DNA of 11,934 nt, taken from Alphaproteobacteria bacterium. GTDB taxonomy: Bacteria; Pseudomonadota; Alphaproteobacteria; Micropepsales; Micropepsaceae. The DNA is taken from positions 12,662-24,595 of the forward strand of contig PKWC01000263.1 of the NCBI GenBank assembly GCA_003131925.1. The letters run 5' to 3'. The notes beneath the pieces were generated by a model that was not told the DNA's origin, did no database searches, and saw nothing but the letters and a program-made list of their open reading frames with translations. The position numbers and the translations under genes were made by a program. Positions 1 to 6,690 of this stretch are shown one piece after another; positions within the stretch are counted from its first letter, which is position 1, and every line of letters starts with the position of its first letter.

Positions 1-173
1 TTGGCGCCCTCATCGAGACTGGCTCGCGCGGCGAGGTGCTGCTTGGCTATCTCCTTGGCGGCGCACTCATGCTGGTTGCGGCCGTGACAGAACTGGCACT
101 CGGCATCGCAGCGGAGCGCCGTCCATTGGAGGAGATTGCGGCGCCCTTGTCCCAGCTGCCGCCATTCGTATGA
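1..173 (+). CDS. Probable MFS transporter, C-terminal end only (5' end outside window)
   Basis: An open frame enters from the left edge, with its first whole codon at 3, and stops at TGA 171-173, giving 56 residues. About 22 hydrophobic residues (roughly residues 13-37, with LLGYLLGGALMLVAAV and ELALGIA) form a last transmembrane helix. A polar tail with AERRPLEEIAAPLS follows. From memory, this pattern of a last helix, then G(V/I)xAExxSLExIAxPLS, then the end is typical of a group of proteobacterial major facilitator superfamily transporters, so the reading frame looks real to its end. The substrate cannot be inferred. The gene converges on otsA and overlaps its 3' end by 127 nt. The start, the other helices and the promoter are outside the window. 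MFS membership is a family-level call from a short fragment; another multi-helix permease is possible. Confidence 0.68.
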   Translation, partial: GALIETGSRGEVLLGYLLGGALMLVAAVTELALGIAAERRPLEEIAAPLSQLPPFV

Positions 174-1597
174 GACACGAAACTGGTGGCCGCATCCCTG
201 CGGGAATGCCGCGGTGCCTCGTTCCGGGACTCGCTAAGAGTCGCGAGGAAACGATCGCCCCACATGGAAATGTCGTTGCGTAGAAGGGCCTCCCACAGTT
301 TGGCATGACGGGAAACGCGCTCTTCGCGCGGCATGGCGAGTGCGCGCGAGATTGCCGAACCCACCGCCTCGGGATCATAGGGATTGACCAGCAGGGCCGC
401 CGTGCCGAATTCAGCCGCGGCGCCCGCAAATCGGGACAGCACGAGCACGCCCGGATTTTCGGCATCCTGCGCTGCGACGTACTCCTTGGCCACCAGATTC
501 ATTCCGTCGCGGAGAGGCGTTACGAGCCCGACGCGCGCGGCGCGATACAGGCCTGAAAGCGCTGTACGGCTGTAGGTACGGTTCGTGTAGCGGACCGGCG
601 TCCAGGAGACGTCGCCATATGTCCCGTTGATACGCCCCGCAGCCGTGTCGATGGACCGTTCCATGTCGACATATTCAGGAATGTCCGACCGGCTCTTCGG
701 CGTGATCTGCATGTAAGTCACTTCGCCGCGGAACTGCGGATTGCCGATCAGAAAGCGCTCGAAGGCATCCAGCCGAAGCGCGAGGCCCTTCGAATAGTCG
801 AGTCGGTCGACGCCAAGGATGATGGCGCCGCGAACGCTGTCCAGGACGCGGCGCACAAAAGAGGAGCGCACGGCGCGGCGGGCGCACCGATTGAACGTTC
901 GCGCGTCGATGCCAACGGGAAACGTGCCAATGCGCATCACGCGTTTTCCGCCCTCGAAGCTGCGCTGGATATGGGCAGGCATGCCGCATTCGTTCGCGAG
1001 ATACCGCGCAAAATTTGCCGCGTCGCCATCGGTCTGGAAGCCGACGAGGTCATACTCGGTAAGCGCCGGAATCAGCTTCTCGTGATTGGGCATGGCCGTA
1101 AGGACTTCGGGGGGCGGTAGCGGGATGTGCAGGAAAAAGCCAACGCGATTCTCGCGCCCGCGACGGCGCAGCGCCTTGGCGAAAGGAATGAGATGATAGT
1201 CGTGGACCCAGACAATGTCGTCGGGTTCGAGCACCGCATCCAGCTGATCGGCAAAATGCTCGTTCACACGCAGATAGCCGCTCAGATCGCGGCGCGAAAA
1301 CTCCGCCAGATCGAGGCGATAGTGGAAGATGGGCCACAACACGCGATTGGCGAAGCCGTTATAGTATTCCTGGAAATCCTCCTCGCTCAGGTCGGTGACG
1401 ATGAAGCGGTTTCCGCCCTGGCTCACCGTCCGGGTCTCGATCTTTCCGGCCTCCTTTACCGCGCCACTCCAGCCGAGCCAGACGCAGGAATGACGTTTGA
1501 GCGTCGCGCGCAGCGCAACTTCCAGACCGCCGGCGTGTATGCCACGGGCCGAATTGGGAATACCGACACGATTGGAGATTATGAAGACGCGAGCCAA
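47..1597 (-). CDS. otsA: Trehalose-6-phosphate synthase (UDP-glucose:G6P glucosyltransferase, GT20)
   Basis: This cytosolic enzyme transfers glucose from UDP-glucose to glucose-6-phosphate, making trehalose-6-phosphate for OtsB. The 516-residue product aligns along its length with E. coli OtsA as I recall it. Visible features are SNR with R10, the AGGL loop (22-25), W40 in VWLGWSG, YYNGFANRVLWP (78-89), HDYH (132-135), FFLHIPLP (154-161), VDRLDYSKGL with R265 and K270, and LRDGMNLVAKEY with D364 and E372. These are the donor and acceptor binding positions of the family. The start is TTG at 1597, chosen because the core SNR motif begins eight residues in and a GGGAGG ribosome site lies 7 nt upstream. 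It is the last gene of the minus-strand block, 134 nt after otsB, with its own stress-type promoter. The last 41 residues have no counterpart in E. coli OtsA (474 residues) and are antisense to the MFS gene. Confidence 0.96.
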   Translation of the reverse strand: MARVFIISNRVGIPNSARGIHAGGLEVALRATLKRHSCVWLGWSGAVKEAGKIETRTVSQGGNRFIVTDLSEEDFQEYYNGFANRVLWPIFHYRLDLAEFSRRDLSGYLRVNEHFADQLDAVLEPDDIVWVHDYHLIPFAKALRRRGRENRVGFFLHIPLPPPEVLTAMPNHEKLIPALTEYDLVGFQTDGDAANFARYLANECGMPAHIQRSFEGGKRVMRIGTFPVGIDARTFNRCARRAVRSSFVRRVLDSVRGAIILGVDRLDYSKGLALRLDAFERFLIGNPQFRGEVTYMQITPKSRSDIPEYVDMERSIDTAAGRINGTYGDVSWTPVRYTNRTYSRTALSGLYRAARVGLVTPLRDGMNLVAKEYVAAQDAENPGVLVLSRFAGAAAEFGTAALLVNPYDPEAVGSAISRALAMPREERVSRHAKLWEALLRNDISMWGDRFLATLSESRNEAPRHSRRDAATSFVSHTNGGSWDKGAAISSNGRRSAAMPSASSVTAATSMSAPPRR

Positions 1598-1604
1598 CAG
1601 CGAG

Positions 1605-1610
1605 CCTCCC
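1605..1610 (-). promoter_or_regulatory. Ribosome binding site of otsA (fixes a TTG start)
   Basis: The minus strand reads GGGAGG, followed by 7 nt and then TTG at 1597-1595. The match to the anti-Shine-Dalgarno core and the spacing are good. It is the reason for accepting TTG as the otsA start, since no in-frame ATG or GTG lies nearby that keeps the N-terminal VFIISNR strand. Confidence 0.8.
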
Positions 1611-1644
1611 AGGTTCGCGACGGGCGCATCGCCGCTGATTTCAC

Positions 1645-1669
1645 AACGTATCCCGGGCGCGGGAGTTCC
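1645..1669 (-). promoter_or_regulatory. Predicted EcfG (general stress response) promoter of otsA
   Basis: On the minus strand GGAAC (1669-1665) is followed by exactly 16 nt and then CGTT (1648-1645). GGAAC-N16/17-CGTT is the established promoter consensus of the alphaproteobacterial EcfG/RpoE2 sigma factors, released from NepR by PhyR during stress. Trehalose synthesis genes are known members of this regulon in several alphaproteobacteria. The element lies wholly in the otsB-otsA gap, points toward otsA and ends 47 nt before its TTG. Transcription would start around 1635-1640, leaving a leader of about 40 nt that includes the ribosome site. Scanning by eye, I found no other match with this spacing on either strand. 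Binding by EcfG itself is inferred. Confidence 0.78.
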
Positions 1670-1731
1670 GAAGGCGGCCGGGCAAGCGGCAGGCGGCCCG
1701 CCCCCCGACCGATCATGACTCCAAGCAGCGT

Positions 1732-2538
1732 TTACTCGATTCTTTCTGCGTCACAACCCACCAGGCGCGCGAGCGAGAGCCGCACCGCTTTGGGTGTTGG
1801 GACCATCAATTCGGCGTCCGGCATGTTCCGGCCGACGGAGATGCCGACCCCGTGCAGTTCGCGCACGGCGGCAAACGCATCTTCGTCGGTCGTGTCATCG
1901 CCAAAGAACACGGGTCGGCGTCCTGCGAAGGCCGGAAGCCGCATGAGGGTCTCGATCGCCTCGCCTTTGTCAAAGCTCGGGGGCTTTATTTCCACGACGG
2001 ATTTGCCGCGCAGCAGCCGAAGCTCGCCTGAGTAAGGAGCAAGATACTGGCGCAGCCGCTCTTCCAGCGCCGCTCCGCGATCGGGTGCGTGCCGATAGTG
2101 AAACGCGATCGTGTAACGCTTGTCTTCGACGCGAATTCGCGGTTCGGCAGCAGCCAGATTCAACAGGCTGCGCCTGATGTCATCGGACAGCGGTTGAGCG
2201 CGCGCGACGACGGGCCCCCCGGGTTCGGGACGCCATTCCGCGCCGTGGCACCCAACGACGACGAGCGCAAGCGGGCCGAAGAGTCGATCCAGGGCGGCAA
2301 TTTCGCGCCCGCTGACGAGGGCCACGCCTCCTCCAGACCTGGCGATGAGAAGCGCGAGCGTGCGACGGAGCGAGGACGGGACTCGCACGTCTTCGGGAGA
2401 GACCGCGATATCGAGAATCGTCCCGTCCACGTCCAGCAGGAATGCGTCGCCGGCAAGCGAGAGGACTTTCCGGAAAATCGTCCCCGGAGGGTATTGGGCA
2501 TCGGGATCTTTGTCGGCGGCGACGCTCTTTTCTATCAC
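1732..2538 (-). CDS. otsB: Trehalose-6-phosphate phosphatase (HAD superfamily)
   Basis: OtsB removes phosphate from trehalose-6-phosphate to give trehalose, completing the OtsA-OtsB pathway in the cytosol. With the start chosen here it has 268 residues (E. coli OtsB 266). The HAD motifs are complete: DVDGT (36-40, with nucleophile D36 and acid/base D38), VSGRE (75-79), the phosphate-binding lysine in FDKGEA (K191), and GDDTTDEDAF (213-222) for Mg2+. HGAEWR (98-103) and VVEIKP (181-186) are family signatures of the cap and core. The start is GTG at 2538, with AAGGA 7 nt upstream. A longer frame opens at GTG 2646 (304 residues), overlaps the GH15 stop by 29 nt, lacks a ribosome site and adds only low-complexity sequence, so I disfavour it. 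OtsB precedes otsA, the reverse of E. coli otsBA wording but the same transcription order. Confidence 0.95.
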   Translation of the reverse strand: MIEKSVAADKDPDAQYPPGTIFRKVLSLAGDAFLLDVDGTILDIAVSPEDVRVPSSLRRTLALLIARSGGGVALVSGREIAALDRLFGPLALVVVGCHGAEWRPEPGGPVVARAQPLSDDIRRSLLNLAAAEPRIRVEDKRYTIAFHYRHAPDRGAALEERLRQYLAPYSGELRLLRGKSVVEIKPPSFDKGEAIETLMRLPAFAGRRPVFFGDDTTDEDAFAAVRELHGVGISVGRNMPDAELMVPTPKAVRLSLARLVGCDAERIE

Positions 2539-2545
2539 GGGCCTG

Positions 2546-2550
2546 TCCTT
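2546..2550 (-). promoter_or_regulatory. Ribosome binding site that decides the otsB start
   Basis: The minus strand reads AAGGA, then 7 nt, then GTG at 2538-2536. The competing upstream GTG at 2646 has no purine-rich site in front of it. This supports the 268-residue form of OtsB. Confidence 0.65.
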
Positions 2551-2584
2551 CTCAGACTGGTCCGCCAGAGTGTGGCGGCGCGGG

Positions 2585-2600
2585 CGCTCGCCTTCGAGCG
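2585..2600 (-). other. Small intercistronic hairpin between the GH15 gene and otsB
   Basis: A perfect 6-bp inverted repeat (CGCTCG / CGAGCG) encloses a 4-nt loop, reading AAGG on the transcribed strand. It lies in the 79-nt gap, 17 nt past the GH15 stop. There is no U-run after it, so it is not a standard intrinsic terminator. It could slow 3'-to-5' RNA decay or serve as a processing point, or be chance in GC-rich DNA. Confidence 0.35.
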
Positions 2601-2617
2601 GTGATGAGGGACAGCTC

Positions 2618-4432
2618 TCATTGTCTGTTGCGGACGACACGTTCACGCCAGTGGACGCCGCGTTTGCGCGAGCGCGAGGCCGCGCTCAGCAGGTTCATGC
2701 CGGAATTGACGAGCGCCACATGTGAAAACGCCTGTGGAAAATTGCCGAGCATGCGCCTTGCACGGGGATCGTATTCTTCCGCAAGGAGACCGACATCGTT
2801 GGCGATCCTGACCAGTTTCGCATAGAGCTTTTCCGCCTCGCGCCGGCGCCCCTGCAGGATGTAATTGTCGACGAGCCAGAAGCTGCAGGCGAGAAAGGCG
2901 CCCTCCCCGGGAGGAAGACCGTCAATGCCGCTTGCTGTTTCATAGCGAACCACGAGCCCGCGAAAGACGAGGCGCCGCTCGATTTCGCGGATCGTGTTCT
3001 TCATGCGCGGATCCCGCGCGGAGACGAACCCGACGATCGGCAGCAGGAGGAGACTCGCGTCGAGCAGTTCGGAACCGTAATACTGTACGAAGCAGTTGCG
3101 CTTCGCATCGATGCCCTCGCGCAGAACCTCGTGGCGTATCGTATCGGCGATACGCTTCCAGCGACCAAGCAGCCGCTTGCTGTCGCCGCCGTTCCGGGAG
3201 GCTCGGTCGAAGGCGACCCACGTCATCACCTTGGAATAGGTAAAATGCTGCCGCTGCCCGCGGATTTCCCAGATGCCTTCATCCGGCTCTCGCCACATTT
3301 GCTCGAGATGGCTCAAGGTTACGCGCCGCAGTTCGCTGCGACGCGGCGGAACCGGCAGGCCACCCTTTCGCGCCTGGGTCATCACGTCCGCCATCTCGCC
3401 ATAGATGTCGAGTTGAAGCTGCAGCGCTGCGGCGTTGCCGACGCGCACCGGCGAGGAATTCTCATAACCGGGCAGCCATGGAAGCTGCCACTCGTCGAGC
3501 CGGCGTTCTCCCGCGACCCCATATAGCGTCTGGATTTGCTCGGGACTGCCGGCAATGGCACGGGCGAGCCAGTCTTGCCACGCGATTGCTTCTTCCATGT
3601 AACCGGCGTTCATGAAGGCAAGCAGCGTGAATGTTGCGTCCCTCAGCCAGCAATAACGGTAGTCCCAGTTGCGTGGGCCGCCGATCTGCTCGGGAAGCGA
3701 AGTGGTCACGGCGGCGACGATTCCGCCCGTCGGCTGGTAACTCATTGCCTTGAGCGTTATCAGAGAACGTTGAATGCCGCGCGCCCAGCGTCCCTTGAAC
3801 CGGCACTGGTCCGACCATGACGTCCAATATTTGGTGGTTTCGGCAAGAGTTGTCTCAATGCTGAGTGATAACGGCAATGCGAGATGCGAAGGTGAATAAG
3901 TAAGGACGAACGGGATTGTCTCGCCTTCGCGCACGACGAATTCGCCCTTGGTGCGCATGTCTTCGCCATAGAGCGGGGCCGGAGTGCGCAGCATGAGAAG
4001 ATTGGGCCCGGCGACTGCCGTGAGCGTGCGTTCGTCGGTGCGGCTGACCCAGGGGACGGTGATCCCGTAGTCGAAGCGTATGACGAGATCGGTGTGCAGT
4101 TTGACTGTGCCCGCAATGCCTACCGCGAGTCTCACGATACAGGTGTGTTCGCTCCGGGTAGGCATGAAGTCGATCAGCATCGCTTCGCCCCTGGGCGTCT
4201 TGAAGCGCGTTTCGAGGATCAACGTGCCTTCGCGGTAGCGCCGCGTCACTTTCGCGTCTTCAACAGGAGCGATTTGCCACCGTCCGTGATCGGAACTTCC
4301 CAGCAATGCTGCGAAACAGGCGGGCGAATCGAAGCGCGGCAGACAAAGCCAGTCAATGGAGCCATCGCGACCAACCAACGCCGCCGTCTGCATGTCACCT
4401 ATCAGCGCGTAGTCTTCGATGCGTCCGGCCAT
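2618..4432 (-). CDS. GH15 family glycoside hydrolase (glucoamylase- or trehalase-like)
   Basis: This inverting alpha-glucosidase-type enzyme has 604 residues and no signal peptide, so it is probably cytosolic. It opens with GRIEDYALIGD and DGSIDWLCLPRFDS, an N-terminal beta-sandwich signature of bacterial GH15 proteins. The (alpha/alpha)6 barrel carries RNWDYRYCWLRDATF (254-268), PDEGIWEIRG (383-392), the expected general-acid region, and LLAEEYDP (549-556), the expected base region. NFPQAFSHVALVN follows near the end. Members with this architecture include glucoamylases, dextranases and the mycobacterial trehalase. The otsBA neighbours favour trehalose as substrate, but an alpha-glucan is equally possible from sequence alone. 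The start is ATG 4432, 7 nt after the pgl stop, with a GAGG site overlapping that stop. An ATG at 4489 would add 19 residues inside pgl and precedes the family's conserved beginning. Confidence 0.93.
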   Translation of the reverse strand: MAGRIEDYALIGDMQTAALVGRDGSIDWLCLPRFDSPACFAALLGSSDHGRWQIAPVEDAKVTRRYREGTLILETRFKTPRGEAMLIDFMPTRSEHTCIVRLAVGIAGTVKLHTDLVIRFDYGITVPWVSRTDERTLTAVAGPNLLMLRTPAPLYGEDMRTKGEFVVREGETIPFVLTYSPSHLALPLSLSIETTLAETTKYWTSWSDQCRFKGRWARGIQRSLITLKAMSYQPTGGIVAAVTTSLPEQIGGPRNWDYRYCWLRDATFTLLAFMNAGYMEEAIAWQDWLARAIAGSPEQIQTLYGVAGERRLDEWQLPWLPGYENSSPVRVGNAAALQLQLDIYGEMADVMTQARKGGLPVPPRRSELRRVTLSHLEQMWREPDEGIWEIRGQRQHFTYSKVMTWVAFDRASRNGGDSKRLLGRWKRIADTIRHEVLREGIDAKRNCFVQYYGSELLDASLLLLPIVGFVSARDPRMKNTIREIERRLVFRGLVVRYETASGIDGLPPGEGAFLACSFWLVDNYILQGRRREAEKLYAKLVRIANDVGLLAEEYDPRARRMLGNFPQAFSHVALVNSGMNLLSAASRSRKRGVHWRERVVRNRQ

Positions 4433-4439
4433 CCGCGCC

Positions 4440-5171
4440 TCAGTCCCCGGCAGAAGCTGCCCGGTCCAGGAACCAGAGAATTTCGCCAAGCGGATTGATG
4501 CGCGCCGCCGGAAGATTTTGGTCCCCCGAGCGCGTTGCGCTTACCGCGGACGCCTTGTCCGCGCCGGTTACGAGAAACGCGATTGTGCTGCTCGACTCGA
4601 TTGCCGGATAGGTGAGCGTGATGCGCGGCTCCGATCGCCCTTCGGCCACCGCCGCGACCCAATGTACCCGCTCGTCGAGTACGGGTTGTCCCGGCAACAG
4701 GGAAGCGGTGTGTCCGTCGCTTCCCAGCCCCAGAAACACGATTTCGAACAACGGACGGGCAGGATCGAATTTGTCGGCGCCGTAGATGCGCTTCAGCTGG
4801 GTTTCGTAGCGCTCCGCCGCGTCTGTTGGCGTGCCATCCGTGGGCATGGGATGCACGTGATTTTCGGCAATGGGTGCGCGAGACAGCAAAGTGTTCCGAA
4901 CCATTCCGTAGTTGCTGGCGGGATCGTCCGGCGACACGAACCGCTCGTCACCCCAGAAGAGTTCGAGGCGTTGCCATGGGATTCGCCCAAGATACGGCTC
5001 CTGGCCCAGAAGAGTGTAGAGCTCTTTCGGTGTCGAACCGCCGGAAAGCGCGACGCGTATGGATCCCGAAGCCGCATTCACGGTCCGTGTGAACCATTCT
5101 GCGGCGTTTCTTGCCAGTTCGTGCGCGTTGTCGAAGACTTCGGTCCGGCTGTGCAGGGATGATGGGGACAT
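4440..5171 (-). CDS. pgl: 6-phosphogluconolactonase
   Basis: Pgl hydrolyses 6-phosphoglucono-delta-lactone, the product of Zwf, to 6-phosphogluconate for Gnd. The 243-residue protein is the usual length of the DevB/SOL-type family, which is related to glucosamine-6-phosphate deaminase. Motifs are SGGSTPK (43-49, phosphate binding), WGDERFV (73-79), SNYGM (86-90) and LGLGSDGHTASLLPG (147-161), which contains the conserved catalytic His154. The start is ATG 5171, 10 nt after the zwf stop, with a GGGAAG-like site running through that stop. The stop lies 7 nt before the preferred GH15 start. It sits directly between the enzyme that makes its substrate and the rest of the block, consistent with co-transcription. 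Confidence 0.96.
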   Translation of the reverse strand: MSPSSLHSRTEVFDNAHELARNAAEWFTRTVNAASGSIRVALSGGSTPKELYTLLGQEPYLGRIPWQRLELFWGDERFVSPDDPASNYGMVRNTLLSRAPIAENHVHPMPTDGTPTDAAERYETQLKRIYGADKFDPARPLFEIVFLGLGSDGHTASLLPGQPVLDERVHWVAAVAEGRSEPRITLTYPAIESSSTIAFLVTGADKASAVSATRSGDQNLPAARINPLGEILWFLDRAASAGD

Positions 5172-5181
5172 GATTGCTTCC

Positions 5182-6690
5182 CTAGCGAATGGCGCGCCAC
5201 GCGCGTCCGTCGCGCGCGATCAATTCCTCTGCAGCCCGCGGTCCGGAACTGCCCGCCGCATAGTTGGGGAATTCTTCTTGAGGTGGTGCCTTCCAGGCCT
5301 TGATCAGCGGGTCCACCGCTTGCCATGACGCCTCGACCTGATCGGCACGCTGAAAGAGCGTGGCGTCACCCTCCATGCAATCGTAGAGCAATGTTTCATA
5401 GCCCACCGCCGGTGCCTGCTTGAACCAGTCTGAGTAGCGAAAATCCATCGCGACGCTTTCGAGTATCATCTCCGGACCCGGACGTTTGGCACTGAACCTG
5501 AGACGGATCCCTTCATCCGGCTGGATTTGCAGGATCAGCCAATTGTCGTGCAGCGCATCCACCGGCGTGTCGCGGAACAACATGTATGGCGCATCCTTGA
5601 AACGGATCGCGACCTCTGTCGAACGCCCGGGCAGGCGCTTTCCCGTGCGCAGATAGAACGGCACGCCGGCCCACCGCCAATTGTCGATGCAGAGCCTCAG
5701 GGCGACATAGGTCTCGACGCGTGATCGCGAATTGACATTGTCTTCTTCGCGATAGCCGCGAACGCTTTCGCCGCCAATCGAGCCGGCTCCGTATTGGCCG
5801 CGCACCGCGTCCGCCGGAGAAAGCGACTGAACGGCACGGAAAACCTCCGCCTTCTTGGTGCGCACGGCGTCAGCGTCGAAGGACGCCGGCGGCTCCATCG
5901 CTGTCATCGCGACAAGCTGAAAGAGATGATTGGGCACCATGTCGCGCAATGCGCCGGTCGCTTCATAGAAACGTCCGCGCTCTTCGATGCCGATCGTTTC
6001 GGCGACAGTGATCTGCACATGATCGATCCGGTCGCGATTCCAGATGGGCTCGAAGAGTCCGTTCGCAAATCGGAGCGCCATGATGTTTTGCACGGTTTCC
6101 TTGCCAAGGAAGTGGTCGATGCGGAAGATCTGGTTTTCGCGCAGATGCTTCAGCAAATCTGCATTGAGCGCTTTCGCCGATTCGAGATCGTGACCGAAAG
6201 GCTTTTCGATCACCACGCGTCTCCACCCCCGGGACTCCCCGGTCATTTGCGCGCGGTCGAGCGCATCCACGATCGGACCAAAAAACCGATCGGGGACGGC
6301 AAGATAGAAGAGAACGCAGCCATTCAACTGGTTCTGGCGGTCAAGCAGTTCAAGCTGCGCCTTGAGGCGCTCGAACGTGTCGGCCTGCGTGAAGTCGCCC
6401 GAAACGTAGGACATCGAGGCACCAAGCCTGTCCCACGATGTGGCGTCGATTTCGCCGGCTTCGAACTCGCCGCCCCCCCGCTTGACCTGATTTTCAAGGA
6501 AGTTGCGAAGATCTGTGCGCCACTTGGCGGCATCCGCATCGTTATGGTCGACGCCAAGGAGCGCGAAGCGCTCAGGCAGCAAACCCGACCTAGAGAGATT
6601 GTAGAGCGCCGGAACGACCAGACGTTTGGTGAGATCGCCACTCGCGCCGAAGATCACCATCGCGCAGGGCGGTGCGCCACTGCGATTCAC
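5182..6690 (-). CDS. zwf: Glucose-6-phosphate dehydrogenase
   Basis: Zwf oxidises G6P to 6-phosphogluconolactone, the entry step of the oxidative pentose phosphate branch. The product has 502 residues (E. coli Zwf 491). It shows the dinucleotide motif FGASGDLTKR (14-23), EKPFGHD (162-168), the active-site signature RIDHFLGKE (190-198, with D192 and H193), DHVQITVAE (223-231) and MVPNH with the second catalytic His255. The C-terminal region has NWRWAGVPFYLRTGKRL, the substrate and structural-NADP strand. The start is GTG 6690, whose GTGA overlaps the gnd stop by 4 nt. The frame stays open upstream to 6999, but that part is an Arg-rich shadow of gnd. The residue matching E. coli Arg50, which contacts the NADP 2'-phosphate, reads His49 here (LLGVDHND), so the coenzyme may not be strictly NADP+. 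Confidence 0.97.
   Translation of the reverse strand: MNRSGAPPCAMVIFGASGDLTKRLVVPALYNLSRSGLLPERFALLGVDHNDADAAKWRTDLRNFLENQVKRGGGEFEAGEIDATSWDRLGASMSYVSGDFTQADTFERLKAQLELLDRQNQLNGCVLFYLAVPDRFFGPIVDALDRAQMTGESRGWRRVVIEKPFGHDLESAKALNADLLKHLRENQIFRIDHFLGKETVQNIMALRFANGLFEPIWNRDRIDHVQITVAETIGIEERGRFYEATGALRDMVPNHLFQLVAMTAMEPPASFDADAVRTKKAEVFRAVQSLSPADAVRGQYGAGSIGGESVRGYREEDNVNSRSRVETYVALRLCIDNWRWAGVPFYLRTGKRLPGRSTEVAIRFKDAPYMLFRDTPVDALHDNWLILQIQPDEGIRLRFSAKRPGPEMILESVAMDFRYSDWFKQAPAVGYETLLYDCMEGDATLFQRADQVEASWQAVDPLIKAWKAPPQEEFPNYAAGSSGPRAAEELIARDGRAWRAIR

Noticed and set aside
174..260. A bidirectional terminator between the convergent MFS and otsA genes
   Set aside because: The genes overlap, so no spacer exists. 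I saw no strong inverted repeat with flanking T-runs in either direction.
1676..1710. GC-rich repeats after otsB as a possible terminator
   Set aside because: Only about five base pairs form around CGGGC/GCCCG, with a long loop, and no T-run follows on the transcribed strand.
1579..1716. A 45-codon minus-strand frame in the otsB-otsA gap, starting ATG 1716 and overlapping the otsA start
   Set aside because: The purine-rich stretch is only 2 nt from the ATG, and the product is a Pro/Arg-rich string. It also begins upstream of the predicted stress promoter, so it would not be on that transcript. It is probably chance.
1127..2035. A 302-codon plus-strand open frame
   Set aside because: It is antisense to both otsA and otsB and crosses their intergenic gap. 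Its product shows no recognisable domain, while both minus-strand genes have complete motifs.
2539..2646. Upstream GTG start for otsB (304-residue form)
   Set aside because: It overlaps the GH15 stop, has no ribosome site, and adds a low-complexity segment absent from OtsB of normal length. I cannot exclude it entirely.
4419..5162. A 247-codon plus-strand open frame over pgl
   Set aside because: It is almost the exact mirror of pgl, whose strand carries all the lactonase motifs.
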